Positions 15,601-29,853 of a stretch of DNA of 64,000 bases are shown here, piece by piece. The position numbers were made by a program, and so were the translations under genes. This stretch comes from Straminergon stramineum (Eukaryota > Streptophyta > Bryopsida > Hypnales > Calliergonaceae), in contig OY987264.1 in the NCBI GenBank assembly GCA_963920665.1, positions 29,616,906 through 29,680,905 of the forward strand, read 5' to 3'. Position 1 is the stretch's first letter. Each line of letters opens with the position of its first letter. The notes under the pieces were generated by a model. That model was not told the origin of the DNA. It made no database searches and worked only from the letters and a program-made list of their open reading frames with translations.

Positions 15601-16131
15601 AAAAAAACATTTTAATTCAATAAATAAACGTACCAATCAATTAACTTTTCCAAAGTCACAGCTTCAGACAACTTTGTAAAAATTAGGCTTGGCAAAAATA
15701 TCAAAAAGACCAACTGCAACCATTCAATAAAATGATTATATCAAATTAACAAAGAATGTTCACATTCAAAATGACAGTGGAATAATTGTAGGATGATAAA
15801 TATGATATAATGTTTCCAAAAATTTCATGGTTTCTTTTTGTAAATTTAAGCATTCTTAAATAAAAACTTAAATATAAATGATAATATTCATCAATTTTAA
15901 CAAAGTTGATGACAATATGAAAATTAGGTCAATTAAATTTGATGTTCAAATGTCTAATTTTTGGACCTAATCACAAAGAAGTTTGGTTTGCACCTTATTC
16001 ATATGCTTACGTGCATCAATAGGAAATGCATTTATTCGAGGGGTAGCAAGTAAATATCCTATTCCACACATTACTAATATTTTGATGATTGGTATTGTTG
16101 CCATCACAATAATTTGTTCTGTAGTTGGCAT
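656..16131 (-). CDS. PILS: PIN-LIKES (PILS) auxin transport facilitator, 5' part, runs off left edge
   Basis: Five exons on the minus strand, in order: 16131-15994, 15713-15634, 9120-8996, 6672-6551, 931-656. All introns are GT-AG and the phases agree (0, 2, 1, 0), giving 247 residues from the ATG at 16131. The protein matches the N-terminal half of the Mem_trans/PILS family. A first membrane segment (residues about 8-30) is followed by ATPRIN and DARKHMNK. Then come VTLEKLIDWWFMPLNV (about 64-80), a membrane segment ending at VVKYTRP, the GNTGNIP signature (115-121), and LLVWTFIYNLL (about 159-169). A hydrophilic loop closes exon 5, as is usual before the second half. PILS proteins sit in the ER membrane and control intracellular auxin. 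The second half should lie beyond base 1; I found no sixth exon in 1-655. Introns 2 and 4 are 6.5 and 5.6 kb and carry transposable elements. The exon 5 acceptor has a poor pyrimidine tract, so that junction is the least certain. Confidence 0.85.
3521..4430. mobile_element. TTAA-flanked piggyBac-like non-autonomous element, family B, copy B1
   Basis: The element at 3525-4426 is bracketed by TTAA at 3521-3524 and 4427-4430. It begins CTCCTGAAGGACCAAGGCC and ends GGTCATTTAGGGG. It is co-linear with the copy at 37438-38373: both carry AAAACTGCCATTTTT near the left end and GGAATGAATCAAAGCTT/GGAATGATTCAAAGCTT inside. No coding capacity. It lies in PILS intron 4. The family assignment rests on similarity I can see; the superfamily is inferred from TTAA plus C-rich ends. 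Confidence 0.7.
6880..7535. mobile_element. TTAA-flanked piggyBac-like non-autonomous element, family A, copy A1
   Basis: About 648 bp between TTAA at 6880-6883 and 7532-7535. Ends are TCCCTAATTGTTCAAGGCC and GGGCATTTTAGGGG. It aligns along its length with the copy at 56781-57425, for example GAAAGATTATAATGTTTGAT followed by CATGA and GGTGTTAAA. No ORF of note. Lies in PILS intron 3. Confidence 0.75.
9121..12330. other. PILS intron 2, proximal part: degenerate non-coding sequence
   Basis: Apart from the Stowaway at 10361-10445, this stretch shows many short open frames on both strands and a less extreme base composition than the rest of the intron, particularly at 9500-11900. That would fit decayed coding sequence of a retroelement on the minus strand, but no reverse transcriptase, integrase or protease motif could be recognised. 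Confidence 0.3.
10361..10445. mobile_element. Stowaway-type MITE (Tc1/mariner superfamily)
   Basis: An 85-bp hairpin including its TA target duplications, with ends TACTCCCTCCGTTTTG and CAAATAGAGGGAGTA. CTCCCTCCGT is the diagnostic Stowaway terminal repeat. The arms continue as AGTATATCCATTCT / AGAATGGATACACT. Lies in PILS intron 2. Confidence 0.9.
12376..12814. repeat. Minisatellite flanked by an 18-bp inverted repeat
   Basis: GCTAGCATGTGAGCCTAG at 12376-12393 recurs as its perfect inverse at 12797-12814. Between them (12438-12766) lie six degenerate tandem units of about 50-66 bp, each with a core like GTACCTATGTTATAAGCACC followed by TTATAGG and GTGTCTATGTTGTA. No coding capacity. Lies in PILS intron 2. 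Confidence 0.8.
12831..15633. other. Anonymous A+T-rich part of PILS intron 2
   Basis: No exon-like block, RNA gene or paired terminal repeats were recognised here on either strand. The sequence is simple A+T-rich intron. Confidence 0.4.
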
Positions 16132-17774
16132 TTTTGTGAATTGTGCTCACAAATATAAATATTTAACAAGTTTTGTGGCGTATGAAATTTCATCAAGAAA
16201 TTTCATGATATATTTAGTTTAAATATATATAACATAATTTCATAACATTCTAGATCAAAAAATTACATCATATTAGTGCCTAAATTGCATCACATTAGGC
16301 TTTTGGTATATTTTGTAAAGATTTTAAGCATTCAATACATTTATTTTAGGTCTAAACAATAAATTTTTATGTTTTGCACTTGGTAAAGTACATTATCCTA
16401 TTAAATCAAAAGATGAAGTTTTGAAAATATTTAGAGAATATTAATGATATTGTATTTCATAAATTGCAAAGGGGTTAATTCATGAAAAATAATTCCATAT
16501 TGTCAAAAGAGTTTCTTGGTCAAGGAGGAGGAAAAATGGATAATTCTGGTACTTTGCATTCATACTTTTTAGCAACTAAAAGAAAAAAGCATAGTTTTTT
16601 TGTAGTTGCAATTGTTGACCATGAAATTGATTACTATAGAAATCAAACAAAAGTTAGAAAAAACATGTATATTCATTAAAATGATGCACACAAAGAAAGT
16701 GTGTAATAAGAAAATTAAACATATCATACAATCATTATAATATTTTATACAATTGTCTAAGCTTGTAAAATTTCTAACTCCAAATAAACAATAAATTAGT
16801 CATTTCTAGAATCAATTATTGGATGGCTTAAAAAATGAATACAATTTTCCAAAGAAATTATATATATATAAATAAGTCCTAACCATTCAAAGGTACAAAA
16901 TGTATCCTCTAAAGATTTAAAAGCAACAATAAGGTTGAAGTGAAAAGTGGGGCATTTAGAGTTGCAATTTGAATGTTATTTTCATTGGACCTATGAATGC
17001 ATTTTACTGATTGTGTTCTACTTGTGAATAAAAATAGCACTTACCTGGGACATGGTAGTTGGGGCTCTATGTCCATTTTATGACTAATCATATTTAGCAT
17101 TGGATCCACCTACACTAAATGAGTACATTCTTTCTACTATGCAAGCTGGTTAGGAAGGTGTGACGAAGTGGTGAAGTTGTTTTTGTAAGCATGATTGCCT
17201 TTGTGCAAAGGGAGTGGGGATTACATTGTGGCAATGGCAACACATACACTAATTAGGGTTTGCATGGAGGAAATTGTATGACTATGGGATTTTGGGTGTG
17301 CTTGCTTTGAATTGTTTTACATGATAGGGATTTTTGACTAGAAGGTTGTACAAAGACAAACTTTTGGTGCATGTGCTTGTTGTCCTCTCTCCAAGAAAGA
17401 AGCAATGATGAGTGATTGTAGTGTAGCTCTAGGACATCTAATTCTATCATATTTCGAATGCATTGTTAGAGGTTGTGTAGGATGGGATGACAAGAAGTGT
17501 TTGTCAACCCACCTTCTAGGTGGGCCTCTTTTGGGTGCAAAGTTCATTGGAGCCTTTTCAAATTTTATTCTAAATCAATTTTTATTTATTTTGGTGTTAT
17601 AATTTTTCTTATAATTGGATAAATTTTAGCTTCAATTGATTTGTGAAAAAAAATCTAATAATGAGAATTTTAATACTTTCTCTTAATATTGGGTCTTTTA
17701 TCAAAAAAATTATTAAATACCTTTTGCTAATTTCAAGGAATTTTATAGGTTGGAATATGAATAAAAAATATAAT

Positions 17775-17826
<52 letters not shown>

Positions 17827-18503
17827 GTAATAAAAGTCTTACTAGCATAAAAAAGCTACCCAAGTTGGATATTGACCATGAAATGATTGATGAGTCATTT
17901 AAGGTTTAATGTGTCAAAATCTGTAGAGTAGGCCTTGCAATCTACAATGTAGTCCTTTTGCTACCTCATTTGTCTCAATGGGAATTTATTTTCCCTACAA
18001 CTCATAATTGACTTATTTCTATTGCAACCTTGCAAGCTAAGGTGCAATATGAGTTTTGCTTGGCCACATCACTATGAACACACAAAACAAGGTAGTTTCC
18101 TATTCTTTTTGTTAGATTTTCTTTTTATGATTTGACCAAATTATTCATGCATATTGCACTTGTATTGCTTGTTGTTGCAACTCTAATGATCTTCATATTG
18201 AAATTATCCTCAACATCACTAATAACGTATATCATTAAGGTCAATTGAGGTGTCATAGGGCACACTTAAAACTACAAGAGTTCTTTAATCTTTGCTTGTG
18301 ATCCTAGTTTTTGAACCCTTGAAAACCAAGGTTGTGCTAGCTTGTTTTAGAAGACCACATGCCTCATGACATGCATTCAATCCTTTAAGGACTAAGAGTT
18401 CAAATTTTGAATAAAAATGAACCAAATCATATTCCATATATAGAAATATAGATATAAATTTATTTTCTTAATAATTAAATTGTCTAAATGTTTGTAGGTA
18501 TTC
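16132..18503. other. Intergenic region upstream of the PILS gene
   Basis: Holds the presumed PILS promoter immediately above 16131 (minus strand) and a less A+T-rich patch at about 16980-17600. That patch has overlapping short open frames on both strands that match no family I know. No terminal repeats were found around it. Confidence 0.35.
17782..17821. repeat. (TA)n microsatellite
   Basis: Twenty uninterrupted TA units. Confidence 0.95.
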
Positions 18504-19080
18504 TTAACCCCTAAACGTCCAGATTCATCTCTAGAATTGACGATTTGAGGAAAATCATTATAAAGTGCTATTTGGAAGCATATTTTGGAATTGATGTACA
18601 AATGAAAGTTGTAGATTATGATTTTTAGATTCCATCTATATGGTTAGATTCACCAATTTTATCACCAATATTTTTTTATAAATTTTAAAAGAGAAATTCC
18701 AAAATTCCTTCAAAATTCAATTACAAGAAAAATATTATTATTTTTTCAGTAAAATTTGTTGTAATGGATTTGATATGAGGTTCTCTTCACATGGGTATTT
18801 TTTGAAATTTTTGTGTTCTTCCTATCTATGACCTCATTTTGGCTAATCCAATTTAGAACTAAAGTCCATGCAATTTGACCACTTGACATACTTGCACATT
18901 TGTAATTTTAGAAAAATATGAACTCTAGTAACACCAAATCCAACCCTTAGATAGGACAAAAACTTGATAACGTATCTTCACAGATTAAAATAACTTTCAT
19001 CCAAGTAGTTAGGAGGATGAAATTGGTGTTTCAAATTGTTCATCGTCCAGAAAATGGACGTCAACGCGTTTAGGGGTTAA
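18504..19080. mobile_element. TTAA-flanked piggyBac-like element, C-type, copy C1
   Basis: A 569-bp element between perfect TTAA copies at 18504-18507 and 19077-19080. Left end CCCCTAAACGTCCAGA; right end, reversed, CCCCTAAACGCGTTGACGTCC. The shared CCCCTAAACG plus GTCC makes this the cleanest TTAA element with terminal inverted repeats in the window. No ORF of note. Confidence 0.75.
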
Positions 19081-19685
19081 TAACATTTGTTTAATTCATA
19101 GAATACAAGACCATAATTATTTTAGTTCAATATAGCCTTCTAGAAATGACTTAACAAATAAATAGGATATAAATCTTTGAAAAGATATTGTAATTAAAAC
19201 TTAGCATTCTAAAGTTCTATGAAGAAAAATCTTGATGAATTTTCGTGATATTTGATCAACTATAAATTTCAAAAAGATTTTTTAATTTATTGATTTCAAT
19301 ATATGTATATATATATATACATATATATACATGTTATTATAGTTGTAAAAGGCTAGTTGCATGGATGTGATCTATAAGTTGTAGTTTAAAACTTTTGATG
19401 GGGTGTTATTATTAAATTTCTCTCTAAGTTGTATTTTGTAACATATGTTCAAATGTTTGAAATTTTGACTATCTTAGATCCTTATAATGGTCGAAGGGTT
19501 TGAATAAGGTCCTTCATTCCATAAAATACATGTAATTTGAAGTTTTGATATATTTATAGAACCAACCCTTACAAATTATTGCCTTAAATATACATCTCAG
19601 TCTATCTAAGAAGTGATTTGAGTACATTTGTTCTCATAGGATGTTTCAAATATGCACACTAAGAAAATATAAAATCCCTTCCAAC

Positions 19686-20349
19686 TTAACCTCTAAATGC
19701 TTGAGGCGCCAAATTTTGGTGTTGATGAAACTTTGAAGTAAAATAGAATTTCAGCAAATTACTAATTTTAGTAGTTTATATATATTTTTAAATTCTTATT
19801 GAAGTCTAGTTTTAGCATCAAAAATCCGGTCTTGAAAATGAATGATTACGATTTTCCTATACAAGATTTTGTGCATGGGGGCCATTGTAAATCTTCATTT
19901 TCTAGTATTGAGTGCTCTTGAAAATGAGCCTCAAATGTAGTAGATCTCAGAGAAAAATCACATGAGAAATTCATAAGTATTAGAAAATGAGTGTATTGCA
20001 AATATTGAGAAGCCATAAATTGATTGGACTTATGCTCTTTAACCTCATATATATTTACTTATTTAGTGACCAACTTTTTAGGTTTGACATGTACGAAAAG
20101 AGGATCAAAAGACTTCAAATCACTTTCATAGTTTTAATACTCTCGTGATCAAACATTATAATCTTTCAATCCATGAGTCAGTGATATTGTCATGTTTTCA
20201 TTTCCCATGTGACCACTAGCATATCTAGTTTGAATTTGCACAATTACAATTTTTTTTAAATGATTTAACTTATCAAAATGTTGTCTTTTTGTTCAATTTA
20301 AAGCAAATTCCAAGAAGCTCAAAAAAGACCTTGGGCACTTAAGGGTTTA
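19686..20349. mobile_element. TTAA-flanked piggyBac-like element, family A, copy A2 (inverted)
   Basis: Begins TTAA-CCTCTAAATGCTTGAGG at 19686 and ends CTTGGGCACTTAAGGG at 20345, followed by TTTA in place of TTAA. About 656 bp, in the opposite orientation to A1 and A4, with the same interior (for example ATCAAACATTATAATCTTTC). A new terminus-like TTAACCCCCAAAATTG starts directly after it at 20350, without a recognisable partner. Confidence 0.65.
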
Positions 20350-20353
20350 TTAA

Positions 20354-21121
20354 CCCCCAAAATTGATAGTTTGAGAACGTAAATTATGTTCAAATATATA
20401 TTCAAAGAATGTTAGGTGTACACTAGTTTTCTCCTTTTGGTGCATATCACACTATTTATAAAAATATTTAATCAACTTATTCTATTGAACTAATTTTCAT
20501 AAGTAACAAATAGACATGCTATGAGAGGCTTTGTCCTTGTAACACTAATTTACGTTTTAAGAAAGTCAACTAAGTTATTTTATTTGAACTTCTTCGCATG
20601 CAACTATTATCCATGCCCAAACCCCCTTTCCTTGGGTCCGAAGCTATTACACCGCTCTCTATGCAAAAACTACAACCTCTGTCCACAGGATCGCCGCCTT
20701 CATCGAATTCAACGGACGGCCCAGATGCGACCACATCTGGCATCCAGAAGCTACGAGAGCCAAGGTGAAGGTCCTAGTAAAGTGATCCGCGTGGAACCCT
20801 CTGGAAGCGGGCAGACGCAGGGTTTTGGGTCAGCGACAGAGAAAAAGATTCCATCCGTCCATCGCGCCATCGGACGGTTCTCACACCACGGTGCGTCTAC
20901 GGGCAGACGGGCAGCGGGAGAAACCATCGGGAGTTCCCGGATAGGGTTGTATGGTTCAAGCTTCTGGCGCTCACATTGCCCCCCCTCTCTCCTCATTCTG
21001 TACTTATTTCGGACCTTGAGGCGCACAGCTTGAAGAATTTTCACGCAGTGTTTCGAATTCTGCCGCGACTGTCGTCGCTGGAATCTCCGATTGTTGTAGA
21101 AAATTTGCTCCTCTTTCGAGC
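20354..21121 (+). promoter_or_regulatory. G+C-richer promoter region of the HSP70 gene
   Basis: From about 20590 the sequence changes from A+T-rich background to a clearly G+C-richer stretch that continues into the HSP70 5' UTR. Long open frames here on both strands (plus 20521-21033, minus 20751-21044) match no family I know and are most likely by-products of the G+C content. No other gene is seen between the TTAA element ending at 20349 and the TATA box. Confidence 0.5.
21034..21043 (+). promoter_or_regulatory. Two-unit heat-shock element upstream of HSP70
   Basis: AGAATTTTCA fits nGAAnnTTCn, the minimal inverted pair recognised by heat shock factors, about 80 bp upstream of the TATA box. 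Neither neighbouring 5-bp unit continues the array. It is therefore weaker than the three-or-more-unit elements of strongly heat-inducible genes, which suits a mainly constitutive plastid chaperone. A match this short can occur by chance in A+T-rich DNA. Confidence 0.35.
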
Positions 21122-21128
21122 TATATAA
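21122..21128 (+). promoter_or_regulatory. TATA box of the plastid HSP70 gene
   Basis: TATATAA lies 75 bp upstream of the HSP70 ATG. The usual 25-35 bp spacing would put transcription start near 21150-21160 and give a 5' UTR of about 50 nt. A telo-box-like motif (TTAGGGTT, reverse of AACCCTAA) at 21181-21188 sits in that UTR; such boxes are common in the 5' regions of plant housekeeping genes. Confidence 0.6.
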
Positions 21129-21184
21129 TTTTTTCTGAGAGAGACCTTGTATTCCCCCATTTAGAGACGTAGTTTTGCTGTTAG

Positions 21185-24189
<3,005 letters not shown>

Positions 24190-24435
24190 ATTTAGGATTG
24201 AACTTGTAGAGAAGTGATTCTGGAAGGCCAGTGAGCTGTATTTTATCAATGCTGTTCACAATTCGTAGAATGGGGCTCTTGAATTATTGTATGTAGGATT
24301 TACTCCGATTCTGGGATTTTCTTTTGAACGATGGAGGCTGTTGCTCACCATGTTCAAGATCTGATTTTAACATTTTTGCCTCAACATCCCTTTTAACGAG
24401 AAATTGAGAATTTGTGATGTTCTTTCTAATTCTTT

Positions 24436-24500
24436 TACTCCCTCTGTCTCGAAATAAATCCAGGATTTCCAAATATACCTGTCTCAAATTAAATTCGAAA
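24436..24500. mobile_element. Truncated Stowaway-like end
   Basis: TACTCCCTCTGTCTCGAAAT resembles a Stowaway terminal repeat, but no matching inverted end follows within the next several hundred bases. It is probably a decayed or solo end, 247 bp after the HSP70 stop codon. Confidence 0.4.
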
Positions 24501-24730
24501 TGGCACTCCACAACTTGATGGACAATGACTGAAGATTTCAAACACCCTAAAGCAAAAATATCCATTGATACATTGCTCCAAAGACAACATAGCATTTTGA
24601 TCCTTGCAAAAGGAATAAAAATGCACCCTCTAACCAACCCAAGGCAAAGAATGCAACTCACAGTTGTCCAAAAAATGCTACCAACAAATCTCTTGTTGAA
24701 AATTCCCTAGAGTTGAATATAGAGGACATT

Positions 24731-25105
24731 AGGGGTAGTCATAGTTCCTCCACCATCAAAATTTTCCTTGAAGAATGAGATGTAATAGGAACCAATGGGA
24801 AGCATTTGCGGGTGAAGGAAGTGTGACACCCCATATTTGTTTAGACGATGAGATGTGGAGAATGAGATGTGGAGAATTGATGGGAGCCAATGGGGAGCCA
24901 TAGCATAGTCCAAAGTAGAATATTCTTCTTGGAAGAATTTTCTATGCGTCCATTATTCTCCTCCGGAGGAGAAGAATGGACGCGTACAAAATTTCTTCCA
25001 AGAAAAATATTCCTTTTCACAACACATGTGGATAGCCAACCGCTAACAGGCACGTCCCCATTCTCTACGGAAAATGTAGAGGATGGAGGAACTATGACTA
25101 CCCCT
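24731..25105. mobile_element. Foldback MITE with 22-bp perfect TIR and central 96-bp palindrome
   Basis: A 375-bp element with ends AGGGGTAGTCATAGTTCCTC(CA) perfectly inverted at the right end (TGGAGGAACTATGACTACCC-CT) and a 3-bp duplication ATT on both sides. The core 24918-25013 is a near-perfect palindrome centred on CTCCTCC|GGAGGAG. A short direct duplication GAGATGTGGAGAAT lies in the left arm. It encodes no recognisable protein; the open frames over it come from the symmetric sequence. Superfamily unknown. Confidence 0.8.
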
Positions 25106-25809
25106 ATTAATAGATGTCATTATACCAACATTGGTCAAAACTCGGATAATGATCAAAATCATCATTATTGGAGTAGTTCCAAAAGGGTTTTAATTTATTG
25201 ATTTCATTGCTTGTTTTCAACATGCATTGCTTTGTTGTTGACTTCCAATCTTTCATGCCTAGTGGGATTTAGTAAAAGTTACAGAATTTATGCAATCTCT
25301 TAAAAATAAGAGTAGCTCATGCATAAACCTAGCCATTTCCAAGAAACCACATTTTTTATGCAGTGGTGATGGAAATTGTTATTGGATAAGTCACAACATT
25401 TCTTTGCACCCTCAAATGCCTAGAAGGATAAAAGTGTCCATTGGATGACATTTTACACCTATAAGACATGGAAAAAATCAATTTTTCATCCATATTTTTG
25501 GGATCTTAGTTTAGTGCTTATACAAGAAGAGGGAAATTTTTAACCCTATCGGTTGCAACGGCCTAAAAGTGTCTAATGGATGACAAAGAATTCTTCTATG
25601 TAAGACAAAAGTATAGATGTTCATCTTTAGAGTTTTTGGTAAAAAAACAGATGTCCTATACAATAGTTTGACCTCCAATGAGTATTCTTGTTTTCTCTTA
25701 ATCAAATGATTCCTATGATATAAGAAAAGGATGATTTCCACAATGACTAGCCTAGTGTTCTATGGTTAACCTTAGAACAACATTGCAAGTCCGATGGATG
25801 ACTTCATTG

Positions 25810-26744
25810 TTAACCCCTAAATGCCCAAACTGCATTTAGTGGCAACATAGCAATTTTAGGCAGCTCACTACAAATGGAGTTTTTCTTTTCTTTTCTTTGA
25901 AATTTTCACACAAAATGTGCCCAAGGAGTAGCTTTAAGGCCCAAAACTTTTCATAACTTTTGACTACATGGTTAAAAGGTTATTGCATGATATAATAATC
26001 ATTGATCTTCGGGCAGACCAAAAATTTCTCAAAAAAATACTATTTTAAGAAATAAAAATTCAAAATTAGTTTTCTACATTTATGTGTACATGGAAAGCTT
26101 TGAATCATTCCATTTTGATTCATGAGATGAAAGTTATGAGGAGTTTTAGATTGCAGGCAATTTCAGATTCTATACTCTAAAATAAACTTTGAAGTCTTTT
26201 ATTTTACTCAATTTTCAATATTTTGTGAAAAAAATAAAATCATAGGATGTACATAGTTTATTACAACATTACAACCATTGGGATTGCCATTTTTCAATTC
26301 CATAAGAAAATTCTTCACAATTTAGTATTTTGAATCATTCTTTACTTCTCTGTACTTACTTTTTTTTTCCTATATGTTGTACAATTCCAAATGATCTAAA
26401 TTTTTTCAAGCATGTAGCCAACTTGCCTTGAAGACTGAATCCAAAGAGTAACCACCATTTTGGAATTTCTTTTCATATAAATGTGACCTTGTAAAGTGTA
26501 GTTGCCCGTTTTTTCATAGGGCCAAAAAAATGATTTTTGCCAATTCAAACACTAATATATCTTACTATCGACATGGTAGAAATTTCTGAAATTTGTTCCA
26601 TGTCTTTTCAAATCAGTGTATTACAAGATCTTATGGTTATATGTGTCCAAAAATGGTTTTTTTCTAAAATTCAGTATTTATACTAGAAATGACAATTTTG
26701 GAGCGTTTTCAATGAAAACTTAAATGAAAACATTTAGAGGTTAA
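25810..26744. mobile_element. TTAA-flanked piggyBac-like element, family B, copy B2 (inverted)
   Basis: 927 bp between TTAA at 25810-25813 and 26741-26744. Left end CCCCTAAATGCCCAAACTGC; right end ACATTTAGAGG. The interior GGAAAGCTTTGAATCATTCC is the reverse complement of the corresponding segment in B1 and B3 and matches B4 directly. Confidence 0.75.
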
Positions 26745-28234
26745 CCATAGTAATAAGAATGAAATGAATTATTAAAATGTGATTTCTATTTCAACTTGAA
26801 AAATTGAATATTTTATTGCAATTTGAATTTTGGATCTAAAGCCACAATGTAATGATTTTCTAATTATAGAAAGATACAAAAAATTATTTTACTCTACAAT
26901 TGTCTTTAGTATCACATACACCTATAGAAAATATTTGAGAATTCTTAAGCTATTTTTGTATTTGACAAAAATTCTCTTCACTTATTCCTTAAAAAAATCA
27001 AATTAATTGCAAATTTTTACCCAAAAAACATTGTTCTTTTAGGAATAATAGTAAATATTTGATTTCAACTAACTCACATAAATAATAATCAGTAATTTCA
27101 AATGTAAACCATCACAAAATAGGATCATATAGAGAAAAATAGATTTGAAGCTTACTTCTATTGTTGTAGGTCCATCCTTTCAAAGCCAACTCACATATTA
27201 CTCAATAAGTGGCCAAATGGAACTAGATGGAAATTTGAGTAGTTTTGGCCAAAGTCATTTGGGATTTTAGAATGCATGTTTTTGAAATTTTGACCTGAGA
27301 TTGAGCTTGTAAAAGTAAAATCAATTTCTCCCAAGATAACTGAACAAACTTTTTTTCAAGTTGGGAAGGCAATAAGGCAGCATCACGTAATTTGCAACAC
27401 ATTTTTTCTCCGACACCTACAAAATGGTCTTGAATGAACATTTCCTCATCTAAAAACCATGAAAACTTTTTAAAAGCAACCAATGAGGGATGAAGAATTT
27501 CTTGAAGCAACCAATGAGAGTTGAGATATTTTGTGCTTCTAGGGTGTCTATTTAAGGACAGTCTAGCATTAAATATAGTCTATTCTATATTCTGAACTTC
27601 AAAAAATTGTAATATAGTATTGGAATGTTGAAATTAAAAAAATCAATTAGGTTGCATTTCTCATGATTTTGCCAATAATCTCTTCAATTTTTTCTAGTCA
27701 TTTGACCAATGAGGTAGTGGGACTAAAAAAGTGGCATTTTTAGATGTGGTTACCTTATGAGCTACATCCCTTCAGTTTTTGAAATTTGGCAAGCATGTTA
27801 CTAGAATGGCTGAATGGTATAGTAAACAATGGTCTAAAAAATCCATGGGTAATGCAAAATGCATTTTTTTCCCTTCCTTACTTTAGGTGCTATAATTATA
27901 GAAATCAGCACAAGGTCACCTTTGGTGAAAAATAATTAAATTTTTTGAAGCCAAATGGTTTTGGAAAATAAAAAGTCACTTTGCCAAGTGAAGGAAAATT
28001 AAGCATATAGAAAGTCAAAAGGTTGGAAAAGATACATGTACAACTTGATCCCAAGACATGTCTACTAAATAAGTATACTCTAAATTTGATGTTATGCATC
28101 ACAAGTGGAAGCTCAACCTTGCATCAATTAGGGACTCCTTAGAAATCGCCTCATAGATTTACTCCAAGGACCATGCTACAAGGGACAAGCATCAAGGTTG
28201 CCACCATACTCTCAGAAGGGATTGCAATATTAGA
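26745..28234. other. A+T-rich intergenic stretch with one anonymous open frame
   Basis: A minus-strand open frame of about 95 codons (27510-27223) has protein-like composition (LDEEMFIQDHFVGVGEKM and QLSWEKLILLLQAQSQ). I recognise no family, and its apparent start is not an ATG. It may be a decayed transposase exon. The rest shows no structure. Confidence 0.3.
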
Positions 28235-28523
28235 TAAATGAATCTATATATAGACAAAAATATAACCTATAAAAAAATGTTTCAAAAAAATACTTCAAAT
28301 TTTGGTGATTTTTTGGGTTGCCAAAACTAAACCATTTTGATATTTATGTAGTAAATGTTTGCTCCCGGGCATCAATTTAAATAAAAATTCTATTCTCACA
28401 AAGCTAATTATTTTTCTATCTTAAAAGAACTTTCAGAAAATCATGTCAAACATTGAGAACATAGGAAACAAACCAAAACCTTCAATTGTCCCCCAAGGGG
28501 ACACTTGAGACATTAGGGGTTAT
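28235..28523. mobile_element. TTAA piggyBac-like element, family B, 3' fragment (B5)
   Basis: Matches the last 290 bp of B1: a TTGCTCCCGGGCATCAATTT segment parallels TTGCTCTTGGGCACCAATTG in B1, then CTCACAAAGCTAATTATTTT, then TCCCCCAAGGGGACAC, ending ACATTAGGGG-TTAT. The left part of the element is missing, so this copy is truncated. Confidence 0.55.
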
Positions 28524-29853
28524 GAGGTATCGAAGTTAATAAAAAAAATGAATCAAAGATTTTTCAACAATCATCAATTCATCCAATAAAATAGGAAAAT
28601 AAGTAAATTCTTTTAAGCAAATTTCTTAAGATGCATGCACTGAAATAGAAATTGAAAGAATCTATTATGTCTTTTGGCAATAATTTCCTTCTCAATGCTT
28701 TTGTTTAAAATTGTAAAGAAACTTTTGCACATAACATAGGGTTTTCTTGGGAAAGAAAAATTTAACCTCCAACGATGATGACTTCCAATGGAAATTGCTT
28801 TACACATTGGCATATGTAATCAATATGCCTCGATTACCATTGTAGCTTTTACGTCATCATTTGTTCAAGTTTGTTGTCCTATTGCATGCTTGTTTTTGCA
28901 AGAAGACAATCTACTCCAAAATTCATGGTTCATGGTTTTCTTAGGACTACTTTTTCCGGTTTCCCAAATTCATGTCACTATGTGAGGGTTAGATTTCCAT
29001 TACCAAAGTCTCCCAAGCTAATAATGGAGCCTCAATGTTTTCAATCTTCAATGAACATCATTGGTAGAGTGGACTGTGGAGACTAGAGAGTGGCAAAGCC
29101 CTAGTTTAATTATTTAACAAAGACTTTGACTTTGTAAAAGGTTGGAAATTAATTGAGAAAATAATAGCATTACATTCATTGTATAGTATTCATAATTGAC
29201 TATATTTTCTTGTATTTATTCATTCCTATACTATTTATTGGTCATACTATGGACAAACAAACTATAAACAATGTATCCATTGAAATCTAAATAAAGATAG
29301 ATTTCTGATTTCATATAATTATTGAGTATTTATAAAATCATAAACATTTTGTTGCGACTTTCAAAAAATTCAACAATATAGTAGATTTCAAGAAATTATG
29401 AGAGGTTTATACATTTATAATGTTGCAATGTTGGACAAGCCTAACTCAATTGAGCACCAATGCAAACAATAGAAATACAATTTGTGGATATGAAAACTTA
29501 AAATTAAACTAATCTATTCAAAGATTATTTTTCAACATTTCATTGTGTCCATTATTTATATATGAATTGAAGAAATAGTTTGTGAATCTCTCACAAGATT
29601 ATTTGTAATAAATTAATAACAATATGTAATCCGAAACAAATTTAAACCCAGAATTTTAAAGTTTCATAGATCATGCCAAATTAAATTTGGCAAAGTCAAT
29701 GAAGTATTCTTCTTAAATAAATATGTTGAAACATTATTGCATTGAATATCTTCATTATTTTAAATGATCTTCTTCCAAATTCTTTTAAGATTTTATTTGA
29801 AAAACTATATTGTTGTTGTATTGCAATAAATTCAAAAAACTTCTTTGAAAATC
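28524..29853. other. Intergenic stretch upstream of the DPY30-like gene
   Basis: A slightly less A+T-rich block at 28610-29090 has short open frames on both strands without recognisable motifs. From 29100 to the ATG at 29854 the sequence is plain A+T-rich and presumably includes the DPY30 promoter; no TATA box can be singled out against the background. Confidence 0.35.

Noticed and set aside
15983..16222. 79-codon plus frame with a membrane-like segment
   Set aside because: It is the complement of PILS exon 1, which has the family sequence and splice sites on the minus strand.
20521..21044. Long open frames on both strands upstream of HSP70 (170 and 97 codons)
   Set aside because: They overlap each other in a G+C-rich promoter, lack family motifs, and end before the HSP70 TATA box. 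Composition explains them.
24707..25201. Several open frames over the foldback element
   Set aside because: All are created by the palindromic, low-stop sequence of the element and lie on both strands.
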